This document shows, piece after piece, positions 44,340 to 56,203 of a stretch of 64,000 nt of DNA; positions within the stretch are counted from its first letter, which is position 1, and each line of letters begins with the position of its first letter. Below the pieces are notes generated by a model. That model saw only the letters and a program-made list of their open reading frames with translations. It was not told the origin of the DNA and ran no database searches. A program made the translations under genes and the position numbers. The stretch spans positions 14,818,168 through 14,882,167 of the forward strand of contig OZ038531.1 in NCBI GenBank assembly GCA_964036665.1, read 5' to 3'. Source of the DNA: Gordius sp. MW1. Taxonomy: Eukaryota; Nematomorpha; Gordioida; Gordea; Gordiidae.

Positions 44340-45240
44340 ATTGCTATGCAATTTATGGGCTTTTGGTCTGTCCTGTCCTACTTGTAATTCTATAATTATT
44401 GCTATAGAAACTTATAAGGGTTTTGAATCGTTGTGGACTTATGCTTCTGGAAAAAACTTCTTTTATTTTGTTTTCTCATATAGACAAACTAATGACCGCG
44501 GGTTGGCTTCAGCTTTTTCAACCTCGCCAGAGCCCAAATTCCATTATTGTTTATGTGCCCGACTGATTAACCATTTATAAAAATATCTTTTGACAGTTTT
44601 TTAGGTTGTTGCTTTAAAACGGATAATTGCGAAACTGGCTATATAAAACTCAAATTAATGATGACCGTTGCTTACTTCTACTTTGTCTTACCCTGGCCCG
44701 AGGCCTAAATCCTTGTTAATTTCTATTTGCTTATTTACTTCTATAAATTTCTTTTTGCAACTTGTCTAGGTGTTTGCTTTATAACGGATAATTGCGAAAC
44801 TGGCAAAATAATTTCCGACAAACTAATGATGACCATGGCTTAATTCTGCTTTGTCTGGCCCCGGTCCGAGGCCAAAATCTTTGTTAATTGCTTATTCTTT
44901 TTTCGGCTTATTTTTGTTCAGAAATTTCTTTTGGCAAGTTGTCTAGGTTGTTGCTCTATAACGGATAATTTCCCTGCAAATTAATGATCGTTGCTTACTC
45001 TTTATTTTTCTGACCCCGTTTAGAGACCAAACGTTTTGCCTTAATATTTGCCGCAGACAAATAAATGACCGCAGTTTAAAATTAATTTGTCTGACCCCAG
45101 GCAAAAGCCAAAATCCATTTTTATATTTGTGCCCGGACCTTTGGTTGGTACATTTTCTTCAAAGTTAAATTTTCCCAGTAAAAAATCAATTTTTTCGCTG
45201 CAAATAAATGATTACCGTTCCACGGCCAAAGTTCAACCAT
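44340..45240 (+). repeat. Degenerate tandem array, about 165-180 bp units
   Basis: The phrase ACGGATAATTGCGAAACTGG or a variant recurs at about 44619, 44784 and 44961. AATGATGACCRTKGCTTA-type phrases recur at about 44492, 44659, 44826, 44986, 45062 and 45206. The same first unit reappears at 63225-63590 inside the hAT at 62834. No coding. The array may be internal sequence of a large repeat. Confidence 0.7.
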
Positions 45241-45495
45241 TTTGTCCCTTTTTGGACCTCACTTGATTCCTAATTTTTTGGGTCTCTTTTTGTGAATTTG
45301 TCTATTTTTCCTGTGTGGTGACTAACTTTTAGGCCATAACGTATGTTTTTCTGACCCCTGCAAAGAGTTTGACCATTGCCTATTATCCCCCCGCCGTATC
45401 TTTGGCCCCTATTACCCCTTTTCTTTGCCGCCTCTTTAACGCCTTTGCTTTCTTCTTTGCCCCGCCCCTGCCCTCTTTGCCTCACCCCCCCCCCC
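45241..45495. other. C/T-rich tract
   Basis: Pyrimidine-rich plus strand with CCCCC runs ending in a C13 run (about 45486). The minus-strand Arg/Gly/Lys frame here is a by-product of composition. Confidence 0.6.
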
Positions 45496-46392
45496 TTAAA
45501 TGGTAATTAATAGTCAAGAAAGTATAAAGATTTTGAAAATTGTTTTTTAATACCGACACAATATAATTTCTCCCTCTTCATAAGCATTCTCGACACTTCC
45601 CCCCTTTCTAGCCCATATTGCATAGCAACTGTTCGTTTGTAAAAAAGTATGGTGGAGTTTTGTAAACATTGCCCCAGAATTAGGTCCAAGTCCCAAGGAG
45701 AAAAAACGAAATCCAGATCAAAGGCAAGGATCTGGTCAAATTGGTGGCAATCGTTTGAGAATTTTCCGAGATCTTAGCAGAGAAAAAAGAAAATCACGTT
45801 ACATTTCTATATAGATAGATCATAAATTTTGTTTTTAAGTGGTAGTTCATATACCTCGAGGTTATTTAACTTTTCCTTTATATCGGCGTTTAAAACATCT
45901 GGTACCTACTAAATAATCCTAACTAAGTAATTAAATTATCACCTTGTTTTAATTAGGTTTATACCTACAAAACAAACATCTTGCTGAAAAAGTTTTAATG
46001 TGCTAAAAAGTGAAGATTCCTATGTGATTTAAAAAACATCATGTCCAAAATTTCTTTATAGATTCTAAGGTCTGCATTAGCAGATTAAACGTTTTTTGAA
46101 AGTTTATAGCTAGTTTTGACTACACAACGCCTTTAATTTGAAGAGAAGGGATCTGATTGCACTGGAAGTTAGGATGACTTCAAGTGCGGCTACCGATGTA
46201 TTTTAGTCTATATTTGGTAATATTCATAATTAACTAAGGAACAAACTTGCAAATGTAAAGATTTGCAAGTGGCAATAAGACACTATCTAAATCTAAAACG
46301 TCTGAATCTTTCAAATTTTATATAGGTCATCTTCCGGGTCTATAGATTAAGTGAAAATAAATAAGAGACTGATTAACATTCGTAAAATGTCT
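45496..46392. other. AT-rich, nothing recognised
   Basis: Left flank of the hAT element; no feature recognised. Confidence 0.5.
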
Positions 46393-47092
46393 ATCTAGAT
46401 TAGAGATCTGCACGGGCCGGCCCGGCCCGCGGACGGGCCTAAAAGCCCGGCCCGCGGACGGGTACGGACGGGCTTTGTATCATAAAAAATTTAACGGGCA
46501 GGGCCCGGACGGGCCTAAAAATTAATGGAACGGGCTCGGGCGGGCCTGAGATTTTTTTAACGGGCTTGAACGGGCCTGAAGTTTTATAAACGGGCTTAAA
46601 CGAACCAGAGATTATATAAAAGGTCTTGGAGTTACAAAGGTACTTAAACATCAAACAATTAGAAAAAACAAAAAGCGAGCCAATAAATTGCATAACAATT
46701 AATATATTATTTTTATTAAATATTTAGGATTAATTTTTTAACTTCTAAATTTTGTATATCCTGTAGCATTCATTCATTTTTCAAGCGCTAAATTTGACCT
46801 TTTTTTAATTTGCTATTGATTTTTAAGACTATAACTTCATTCTTTTATAAGTAAGTTTAATTACACTTTTGTGATTAATTTTATCACAAATTACTATTAT
46901 TATTAGTGCCATATAAATTCATAAATATTTTTGCTCTAATCTTTGAAATTAACTTTAATTACAAACTTAAATGTAACTTTTTGTTAGCTTTGTATTTTTT
47001 TGTTATTGATTAAGTTTAATTCCTTTGCCTTAAAATTCTAGTGCTTAAATATTTGACAAATTATTCTTGTTATATTATTTTAAATTTTTCTA

Positions 47093-47811
47093 CATTAATT
47101 TTACAATATTAACTAGATTTAGCTTGGTTAAGGTATTTTTTCTGGATATTTTTATTAAATATTTGGCTTTATATCGCTTTGCTTTACTAATCCCTTTAAT
47201 AATTGTATTTTTTGTTTTGAAACTAACAGTTTAATATTAAAAGGCTTAATCTATAATTAATATATGCAACATAATAAAAGTTATTGATTTGATACATCCT
47301 TACTTTTTTATTAAATTTTATTATAGTGTCAAATAATTTGTCCACAATCATATCTAATTATGAAAAAGGTGTATATAAAATAAATTTAAATCACAAGCTT
47401 AAAAGTAAAGTTTGGGAACAATTTGATCCTTTAATGGATGTTAATTGAATCATTAATTTTACAATATTAACTAGATTTAGCTTGGTTGAAAAAGGTATTT
47501 TTTCTGGATATTTTTATTAAATATTTGGCTTTATATCGCTTTGCTTTACTAATCCCTTTAATAATTGTATTTTTTGTTTTGAAACTAACAGTTTAATATT
47601 AAAAGGCTTAATCTATAATTAATATATGCAACATAATAAAAGTTATTGATTTGATACATCCTTACTTTTTTATTAAATTTTATTATAGTGTCAAATAATT
47701 TGTCCACAATCATATCTAATTATGAAAAAGGTGTATATAAAATAAATTTAAATCACAAGCTTAAAAGTAAAGTTTGGGAACAATTTGATCTTTTAATGGA
47801 TGTTAATGGTG
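47093..47811 (+). repeat. Internal tandem duplication, 358-bp unit
   Basis: 47093-47450 is repeated at 47451-47811 with a 4-bp insertion and very few changes. It covers the splice acceptor and the first about 40 codons. In the first copy the frame ends at a TGA right after GATGTTAAT, so only the second copy leads into the transposase. Confidence 0.92.
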
Positions 47812-49556
47812 AATCAGTTAGTGCCTGCATATGCAAAAATTGCAAAAAAATACTTTCATATAAATCAGCAGATGGTACATCACATTTAAAACGCCACAAA
47901 TGTACAACCCAAAGACAAAATAGCCTAACACTAGATCATTATATGAATAAAATAAACCCCTTAAAAGAAGAAAAAATTAAAAAATCAATCATAAATCAGG
48001 CTATAAAATTTTGCTCAAAAGATTTACGGCCATTCGAAACTTTAGCAGGAGAAGGTTTTCTTGGGTTTTGCCAGTTTTTGGTAGATAGTTTGTCAACTAA
48101 GGGGTTAATAAATGTGCGACAAATTATGCCTCATCCATCAACTATAAGCCGCCATGTGAAAGATGAGGCTGAAAGACTTCGACTTTCTATAATTCCAGAT
48201 ATAAAACATTACATTCAGAAAGGGCTTTGCGCGGCCACAACAGACATGTGGACATGTGATTATACAAAAATCAGTTTTCTCACATTAAGTATTCATTATA
48301 TAAATGTTAGCCTGAGAAAAAAAATATTATTTACAACTGCTTTTAAGCATGAAAAAAAATCAGGGGAGAATATTAGAAATGAATTATTAAACAAATTAAT
48401 GACTTTTGGCATTACCAATGAAGAAGCCCATAAATTAATATTTGTCACTGATCAGGGTGCTAACATTGTCAATGCATTAGCAAATTATAGTAGATTAAAT
48501 TGCGCAGCCCACCTTATAAATAATATGATAAAAATGGCCTTTAATGATTCTTTCTTAAATCAAGAAGCCACGGTTATTTATAAACTCATGAATGCCTCTA
48601 AAGAATTAGTCAGGCATTTCAAACAAAGTGGACTCAATAGCAAGCTGTCCCATACCTTGCATCAAGATGTAATTGTAAGATGGAACTCAAAATTGACCCT
48701 TTTGAATTCTATTTATAAGGTCTATGACGAAGTTGAAGCTATCTTGGAACAACGAAATGAACTTTCATATCTGGAATATATAGATAAAATGTTGTTGAAA
48801 TCTTTAATAGACGTCTTGCAGCCGTTTAAAGAGGCTTCTCTTCAGTTGGAGGCTGATCTAGAACCAACCCTACCATATGTCTTCTTATGGAAAATTAAAT
48901 TAATTAATGCGATGTCGGATTATGATTTATACGGCGGACAAGTCAACATAATAAAGAACCGTTTAAAAGAAGCTATTAAAGAAAAAATGGTAGTTCATCG
49001 GTATCACAAAATAGCTTCGGTCTTGCATCCGAAGTTTAGACAAATGAAGATGATACCTGAAGCAGAAAAACTAGACATATATCAAGATATAAGAAATATT
49101 ATAGAGCAAGAAGGGTTTGTCTATATAAGAAAATCTTCTGTTTTACTGGGCTCAAAGACATCTCTCGCAAGTACTTACAATTTTTTATTTATATATAATA
49201 TATAAAAATATATAAGGTAAGAGACCGAAAACAATTTTTTCTGAATGGGAAGATAATGATCATAATCCTGTGGCGGATGAGTTTAGTCAATATTTAGATG
49301 AAACTATTGAGGCTGATTTCGATCTGTTAAAATGGTGGAAAGCCAAAGAGGACAAGTATTATATTTAAAATTAATCTTATCCTTTAATAGATATCCTAAA
49401 TTAGCACATTTAGCACATATGATATTATGTATACCGGCTACGAGTGCCACCAGCGAGCGAAATTTTTCTACGGCAGGAAGGCTTGTAGAAGAAAGGCGAA
49501 CTCGCCTAAAACCAGACATTATTGATGATTTATTATTTTTACATGATAATTATTGA
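47688..49556 (+). CDS. hAT transposase, exons 47688-49170, 49217-49355, 49391-49556
   Basis: Domains: BED zinc finger (CICKNCKK with HLKRHKC, about residues 45-75), transposase core with ATTDMWTCDYTKISFLTL (about 184), VTDQGANIVNAL (about 253), CAAHLINN and VRWNSK, and the C-terminal dimerisation block IPATSATSERNFSTAGRLV then ERRTRLKP. The three reading frames join through a 46-bp (49171-49216) and a 35-bp (49356-49390) GT...AG intron. The first codon is not ATG; TTTTATTATAG just before 47688 looks like a splice acceptor, so a first coding exon should lie upstream. The catalytic D, D and E-region motifs are present. Probably functional or recently so. Confidence 0.85.
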
Positions 49557-49842
49557 TATCTTTCTATGAATATGTCATAAAATTTAATAAAATTTTGTGA
49601 AATTTTTGATGAATTAGGCCGGACGCGGAGTTCGCTTAAAAAATATTTTAACGGGCTTGGACGGGCCTGAAAAATTTACGGACGGGCTCGGACGGGCCTA
49701 AAAAATTTATGGACGGGCTCGGACGGGCCTGAAGTGCTGAAAAAAAATTACGGGCGGGCCCGGACGGGCCTTGAAATTTTGAAAACGGGTACGGGCGGGC
49801 CGATCTTCTAAAAACGGCCCGTTGCAGATCTCTAATCTAGAT

Positions 49843-50283
49843 AGAAAATTACATACATAGACTAAAATTCTCGATGCGTGTATTAAATTATTTGACCGTT
49901 TATTAAAAAAATTTCAATAGCCCGATATAAATTAGTGTTAAGGGTTTTTGGTTAATATTATTTATTTATGTTGTTAAGTCATCATACATTAAGTTCTAAA
50001 TAATTCCCATATTTTTCCATATTTTTCTCATTATTTCTCCAATTTTCTCATTTATCGTATTTTCATTAAGAAAATATCATATCTCTATGTACACTGGACT
50101 GTACACGTAATAAGTTTCTTTGCTCTTAATGCTTGAATATTTGTTTTTAGATTATATAAAGTACACTTGACTATATTTTACAATCTTCAGAAAATGAAAT
50201 TTAATTATACCCTGCTGTATTAAATTTTTTTTATTTTATGTCATAATATATTTGCTATGTAATCAAGAATTTTCAATCCGTTA
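49843..50283. other. AT-rich, nothing recognised
   Basis: Short pyrimidine-rich patch near 50010-50050; nothing else. Confidence 0.5.
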
Positions 50284-50288
50284 ATATA

Positions 50289-50444
50289 AATGTCATTGTT
50301 TAAAGTCGGTGGATTTGGATTGATAGCGTAGGTAGAGGGAAATGGAACGCGATATTTCTGGCTATCAAAGCCCATCGTCAGAGGAAAAAATAAAATAAAA
50401 CCTACGCTATCAATCAAAATCCACCGACTTTAAACAATGACATT
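50289..50444. mobile_element. 156-bp MITE with about 45-bp inverted repeats
   Basis: AATGTCATTGTTTAAAGTCG and onwards is mirrored with one mismatch at the right end. Flanks ATATA at 50284-50288 and 50445-50449 may be the target duplication (TA or 5 bp). No coding; superfamily unclear. Confidence 0.8.
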
Positions 50445-51064
50445 ATATAATTGTTACTTCATATATAAGTAAAGGTGGAATTTGAATAAATTACACAGCT
50501 CTACAAATATTGACTATGTGACTGTATTCCGCAATCTGACCAATAATTCTGATAGAGAATTTTGCGCTGAAAAATAACATGTTTTTAGTTTTTTCTGCGA
50601 TTACCAGCTTTTAAGATATATGAGTTTAAAAGTGCCAAAAATGCCCTTTTTAAGCCTTTTTAAGGCTAAATTGCCATGGTATTTTTAATATTTAGTGAAA
50701 AATAGTAATATATTCATGTAGATTAAAGTTTCATCTATAGGTCCATTTTTTTTTTTATATCAATATCACCCTTATACTCAAATTTATACGCGTTTGCGTA
50801 AACCCCTTCTCCTTATCAAAATTCGTCCCACTATGTCTGGAAAAAGGAGTTCATTGTAGTTCATACTACACACGCGCTGTTTACTACTCTCCTCTCTTTC
50901 TCCTCCTCCCGTCCCCTTCATGTGTGCTTGGCAAGATATGGGAGCGGGAGGGGAAAGATAGAGAAAGGGAGAGAGAGATGTGTTAGTAAACAGCGCGTGT
51001 GTAGTTTGAACTCAAATGAACTCCTTTTTCCAGACATAGTGGGACAAATTTTGATAAGGAGAAG

Positions 51065-52167
51065 TAGTGCTGTAAATGAACGCGTTCAAATTTTACGAAC
51101 GCGTTCATGAACGGCGTTCTTTTATTTTTTGGTGAACTTTGAACGTGACCGCGTTCCTTTTTGATGAACGCGTTCGAATTTAACGCTCGTTCAATTTTTA
51201 AAACCCTTTTTTATTTTTATTTATTTGAAAATTAATGTTAATCCGAATTTTTAACAAAAAAGTCTTATATTTTTTAATCAGATGTTTTTCCTGTTTCCTA
51301 TTACCAATTCCAAAATACTTTTAACATACTATAACGTGCAAAAGAAGATAAGGTTTAAGTTAATTAATTTGATATTATTAATTATAATTTAATTTATAGG
51401 TTAATATGGACAATCATAATATTATATCATATCTTCAGATTCTGAATATTCAAAATCAGCAGATGAATTGAAATTGCCATGGCCAAAATATGAAAAATAT
51501 TTTTCACTCGTTTCATATAAAGGATCGAATTCAATAATTACCAAATGTAAAATGTGTCCAAAAAGTATTATCTCTTTAAAGAATAAACTTTTAGTGTTAT
51601 TAAAAAAGGGATTGAAACCCCTAGAATTGATAATGAAAGAGCTGTCAATTCCGAGATATCATTTTTTGACGAGGAAGTAGAGGGCGGATTGGAGGATGAT
51701 AGCTTGTCGCAATTTTTTAAAGCGTGGAACAAAACATTAAATGTTTTAAATTTCCTCCTTTAAAAAATTTGTTTATTAAGTATGATACTCCAATCCCCTC
51801 ATCTGCCCTTGTGAAGCGGGTTTTTAGTATAGCTAATGCTGTATTAACTGCCAAGCGTTTCTGGCTTATCAGACGACAATTTTGAAAAACAATTATTATT
51901 AATAATCAATAGGAAAATAGATTATTTTGATCTATAATTATATTGTCGAAATAAGACTATTATTTTTATCATGGCTATTTATTGTATTAAGAAATATACG
52001 AAATTTATTTATATTTAATTAAATTTTAAAAAAATTTATCATAAAATTTTGAACGAACGTGAACGCGTTCCTTTTTTTTAACGAACGTGAACGTTAACGC
52101 GTTCGATTTTTGCAATGAACGTTGAACGCGAACGCGTTCGATTTTTTTACAAATGTTTACAGCACTA
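51065..52167 (+). mobile_element. hAT deletion derivative with GAACGCGTTC subterminal repeats
   Basis: Tips TAGTGCTGTAAATGAACGCG and the inverse of GTTTACAGCACTA. The exact 8-bp target duplication AGGAGAAG flanks it (51057-51064 and 52168-52175). Palindromic GAACGCGTTC occurs several times near both ends. It keeps the first and last parts of a transposase only, so it depends on a full element. It sits in the right arm of the palindrome. Confidence 0.93.
51440..51905 (+). pseudogene. hAT transposase remnant (BED finger and C-terminal block joined)
   Basis: WPKYEKYFSLVSYKGSNSII with TKCKMCP (51468-51680) is a BED-finger start. Frames near 51740-51900 read FPPLKNLFIKYDTPIPSSAL and VKRVFSIANAVLTAKR, the hAT dimerisation block with SER changed to VKR. 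The transposase core between them is missing. Confidence 0.75.
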
Positions 52168-52554
52168 AGGAGAAGGGGTTTATGCAAACGCATATAAATT
52201 TGAGTATAAGGGTGATATAAAAAAAAATGGACCTATAGATGAAACTTTAATCTACATGAAGACATTACTATTTTTCACTAAATATTAAAAATACCATGGC
52301 AATTTAGCCTTAAAAAGGCATAAAAAGGGCATTTTTGGCACTTTCAATATATCTTAAAAGCTGGTAATCGTAGAAAAAAACTAAAAACATATTTTTTCAG
52401 CGCAAAATTCTCTATCAGAATTATTGGTTGCGGGATATTGTAGACCTGTGTTATTAACAGGATTTACAACAAAACGGTTTAGAGCTTTGAAAAACACTAA
52501 GAATTACAAGTAATTAATTAAGATATTTTAAACTAAGTCTGTTAGAAAATTATA

Positions 52555-54060
52555 CCAAGTGTCATGTATTTTTTCCTACAGTCGTTTGTCAAACTTATTG
52601 GTCAGCTCCTTCTTGTCGTTTATTATACCTGGATTTACACCTGCTTAGCTATAGTTTATATCTTTAATGTTTATAGCGATTTTTTTCCATGACAGCGTAG
52701 GTTTTCTTCTACTTGGCTTACCTTCAACTTGAACTTTATGCGATGTGTCAAGTAACTTTCCTTCTGTCTTTTCAGAGAGCCATAAGATGATATTCTTAAC
52801 AATCAGCTTTATCTATAGGAGCCACGTCTATTAAATACCTTCTTTTTGTCGTTCTTGCTTATTCCCAAGATCCACCTTAACAAATGCATTTTGGTTAAAC
52901 CTTAATCTTCTTTTTCCTTATTTGCCCATGTTCCAGTCCATACATAAAGGTGAAATTTTGAATTTATATGTTCGTCACTAAAACGGCACTAAATTCCCTT
53001 TTAACCACCCGTGTATTTTGGCAACTTTACTGTCCAAACCATATTAAACTGCACTCTATAGCCCATATATTTTATGCTATCTATTCCAGTAATCACTTTT
53101 CTTATATAATTGTTTGTCTTTAGTTCCCTGCTCCAAGCATAGATATTCAGTATTATTTAGGTTGACTTAAACCATTGCGTGTAATCCTAATCCGCTTATA
53201 TATGTGTGGCCGATTTAACCTTTGATCCTGTGCATAGCTCTAGGACTATGTCACCCACAAAGTGCATAGCCCATGATAATTTGGCGGTCCTTAACATGAG
53301 GAGTAATGGACTTAATCCAAACCTTAATGCACACTTAAATTTAGGCTAAATTTTTTATAACCATATCGCTAGATGTGCATACTTTAGATTTAACCATATA
53401 ATGCATGTCATTTAGTTACAGCAATATATCTTAGGCCATAGCAGCTACTTAGGAACATTCACGAAAGACATCTCGAGATTAAAAAATACATGTGAAAATC
53501 CATCTTTTTCCTTATAAAATTTAATAAGTTCACTGTGTTATGCATCCCTAGTAGACTTTCCAGGGGTAAATACAAATTGTTGTCATCTTTCGATGTTATC
53601 TTTTTATGTCTAGCCTATGACCTTTCCCCAAACCTTCATTGCCAAGCCCGTTAACTGTATCCCCCTGTAATTATTATTGAACTTGTGTACATCTCCTTTC
53701 ATTTTATAAATTGATATGACAGCTCGCCCACCACACATAAGACATCCTTCTACTATCAAGATTTTTGTTAAATGGTTTTCCAAGTAAATGGGTACCTATT
53801 ACAAGCATTGCTCTACCGTCTTAATACCACTAGCTCTAAATCAAATTTGTAGTCTTGGCAATGGTCCGAAACACTCTATTTCTTATATATAAGACTTTGT
53901 AGTAATCTTCCCAGCAACTTATGATTCAATGTCTAGAGTTAATGTTTTGCCTTCCTTAAGTTTTGCCACATCTTAAATTCCTTGTCCTAGTGTTTGTAAT
54001 TTGATAGATGACTCTTCCCCTTCTTTATTATTAAATTTGGGGTTCAGATTTCATAGAAAT
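52555..54060 (-). mobile_element. RTE-like LINE (family 2), decayed copy
   Basis: It matches 24262-25850 and on to 29130 of the other family-2 copy without the later insertions: 3' tail (GTCAGCTCCTTCTTG), C-terminal region and RT (53240-53700). All frames are broken. It confirms the family-2 structure without the Penelope element. Confidence 0.72.
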
Positions 54061-54787
54061 TGGTTTTGGCCTTTGCCCCATTTCTTAGAATTTAAAAAAG
54101 GAATCGAATTAGATATTTTTAAGACAGAGAAGCAACCAAAGTATATAGTGCCTTTTTTTCACAACAATTTGTTGAAAAATCAAAAAGTTTTACACATTTA
54201 CATATTTGAAACACCAAGAGCCATTAAAACAAGCATTACTAACAAACGCAATAATTGATATTCTAAAATAAATTATATCTTTTTAACATTGTTAGTATTA
54301 GGGGTAAATATGACATAATTTAGATTTAAATATATCATAATGAAGTACTAGCTGAGTTCTGAATTATGATTAGCAGCAAAAAATATTGTAATCTTTGTAC
54401 AAAATTTGTGCCTTTCGGACCTACAGTCCACGAAATATTATGCTATGATGGCCTGGTCAATTTAACGCCTTATCTTGTCAAGAATTTCTTTATTATAAAT
54501 GTTAGAAATGGCTTTCTTTAAGTGATTGGCAATAAAAATATTTTAATTATAGTTTCAAAATTATTGGAGTTTACACATTGTTGAAATTTGAGCATGATAA
54601 CATTTCTTCATATCTTTTCCAAGCATTTATTAGATCTTATGTCTCTAAATAGGAGTGTGACATAGTTTGATTGTATAAATTATAATGATTTTGGTTATTA
54701 AATTAATGTATTTTATCAATTCCCATTGTATTATTTGTTGATTATTTTTTAACTATTTTTTTCACTATTTAAATAATGGTAAGATTG
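54061..54787. other. AT-rich, nothing recognised
   Basis: No coding or bounded repeat recognised; the frame at 54001-54258 runs out of the RTE copy and looks spurious. Confidence 0.45.
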
Positions 54788-54900
54788 TAGAACTGCAAGG
54801 GCCGCCGAATTCCGACCCGGCTCGAGCCCTCAGGCAAAATTAAAAAAAATAATCGGGCCTCGAGATTGACTTGATGGGGTAGCTCGACCCCAGCCAGGTG
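54788..54900 (+). mobile_element. GC-tipped hAT-like left end
   Basis: It starts TAGAACTGCAAGGGCCGCCG and continues with CCCGG/CGGGCC motifs, similar to the 46401 tip. No right end was paired with it. Confidence 0.5.
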
Positions 54901-55028
54901 TAAGGGAACAATTCTGAGCTATAAATATATTTTCAATCATGTTTAAATAACATTTTTTATAAGTTAACTGTTTATTTATTGGAGTAAATCGCTCTTATTG
55001 GTAAAGAGAATTACATATTTTGTGAAGG

Positions 55029-55930
55029 TTAGATAAATAAATTAAAAAGTTGAGAATCGTAAATATTAGGAAAACATTCGGTTACGGCTAATGAATTATA
55101 TTTACAGATGGTTATGCCGATTTTCTGTCGAATGAAAAACGATTCGCGATTATCTTGGGATAGCAATGAAATTTGTTTCCCTATTTTTTTAAAAAAAGTT
55201 GTAAGGCTAGGGGGCCAAAGGTTGTTAGGGTAGTTGTCGCAATGGGACAAAATATTATAGTAGTAAATATCCGAGTATTTTGAAATTTTTAGAGCCTCGG
55301 CTGAGGACAAGGAATCTTTGTTATGATTAGATGGGGCAAATACGTTAGTACATGTATAGTCCCATGCTAAACTGAGTCCTTTTTCCCAGGCACCTAAAGT
55401 TTGACCATCGGGTCGTTTGTTGTCATCACAGAGGCCTGTGGGTTCAAGAATTGAGGGGAAACCAGCTTTGGTGAAATAGATATGTATAAGTTTGTTAACC
55501 GCGGTATGTCGAAAGTACCCGGCTTTGTTGCGATTACAGTGAAGGCCATGATGGCCATTCGATTTTACGAAATTATTGCAAAGTGAACAAGTGTGTTCAG
55601 CCACATATTGCATCCTAATCTTAAGCCTACTGCGAAGCGGAATTCGGTGTTGGATAAGAGAAGACCGAGGTTACGGCTTGGGAAAGCTTCGAGCCATTCG
55701 TGACCTGAGCGTGAAGCCAAGCTCCCAAGCGCTGGAAGTTCCTCTGCCGAAGCGCCATTAATAAGAGACTTTAAGAGGCCCTCGGACAGGGGGCCAATCC
55801 AACACTTTTGGGAGTTTACTTCAGGGAATTTAGTAGGGACGTTAAAGAATTCCTTCCATTGTTGGAAGGCGACGTCGAGTAAGTTGTCATGTTGTGGGGT
55901 TAATGTTGAAATTAAGCTTTCATTTGACAT
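55029..55930 (-). pseudogene. Copy B endonuclease domain
   Basis: SGHEWLEAFPSRNLGLLLSN, CSLCNNFVKSNGHHGLHC (zinc knuckle), RHTAVNKLIHIYFTKAGF, KRPDGQTLGAWEKGLSLAWD then YTCTNVFAPS. The RPD...D catalytic pattern is kept. Two overlapping frames cover the domain with one shift near 55600. At the site of copy A's UAG this copy has Gln (AFQQW), supporting a C-to-T stop in copy A. Confidence 0.78.
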
Positions 55931-56203
55931 GCGGCTTGATATAAATGAAGAAAGAGTACGGAGGCTATTGAGCCTAAGCCTAGCCCCCCCCCCCCAGTTT
56001 AGTTGGAAGGCAAGCTTGTTGCCAGTGTGTAGAACCTAGGGTTAGATTGGTTATTTCTTCGGGTTAAAGACTAAAGTTCTGTATCAAACTTGGACAAGGC
56101 ATCGTGATGTGAGAACACTGCAGAGGACCGGAAGCTGTGCATTAATTTAGGGATTGAGTAGCAGTTTTTTACTAGAAAAAATTCTTGATGGGCAGGTAGG
56201 TGT

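Larger units (their letters stand above)
46401..49834 (+). mobile_element. hAT transposon with transposase, 8-bp target duplications
   Basis: Tips TAGAGATCTGCACGGGCC (46401) and the inverse of GGCCCGTTGCAGATCTCTA (ends 49834). An exact palindromic 8-bp target duplication ATCTAGAT flanks it (46393-46400 and 49835-49842). Dense CGGGC/GGACGGGC subterminal motifs lie at 46410-46620 and 49615-49820. It encodes a BED-finger transposase. 3434 bp with one internal tandem duplication (47093-47811). Well preserved; its tips match the other GC-tipped ends in the window. Confidence 0.95.
50523..52437. repeat. Large palindromic (fold-back) element
   Basis: The arms 50523-50935 and 50940-51064 plus 52168-52437 (interrupted by a hAT) are near-perfect reverse complements, each about 400 bp. 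They meet at a CT/GA-rich centre (about 50880-50990). The outer ends have CCGCAATCTGACCAAT versus ATTGGTTGCGGGA. A related half copy lies at 40735-41165. No coding; target duplication not resolved. Confidence 0.85.

Noticed and set aside
44340-45240. CRISPR-like array
   Set aside because: Units are about 170 bp, degenerate and without unique spacers; the genome is eukaryotic.
45270-45485. Arg/Gly/Lys-rich minus-strand ORF
   Set aside because: It is the translation of a C/T-rich tract; composition alone explains it.
46439-46693. Minus-strand ORF with SGPFKPVYKTSGPFKPV-like repeats
   Set aside because: The repeats come from the CGGGC subterminal motifs of the hAT left end, not from a gene.
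54001-54258. Plus-strand ORF of 85 codons
   Set aside because: It starts in the antisense of the decayed RTE copy and continues in AT-rich flank; no domain seen.
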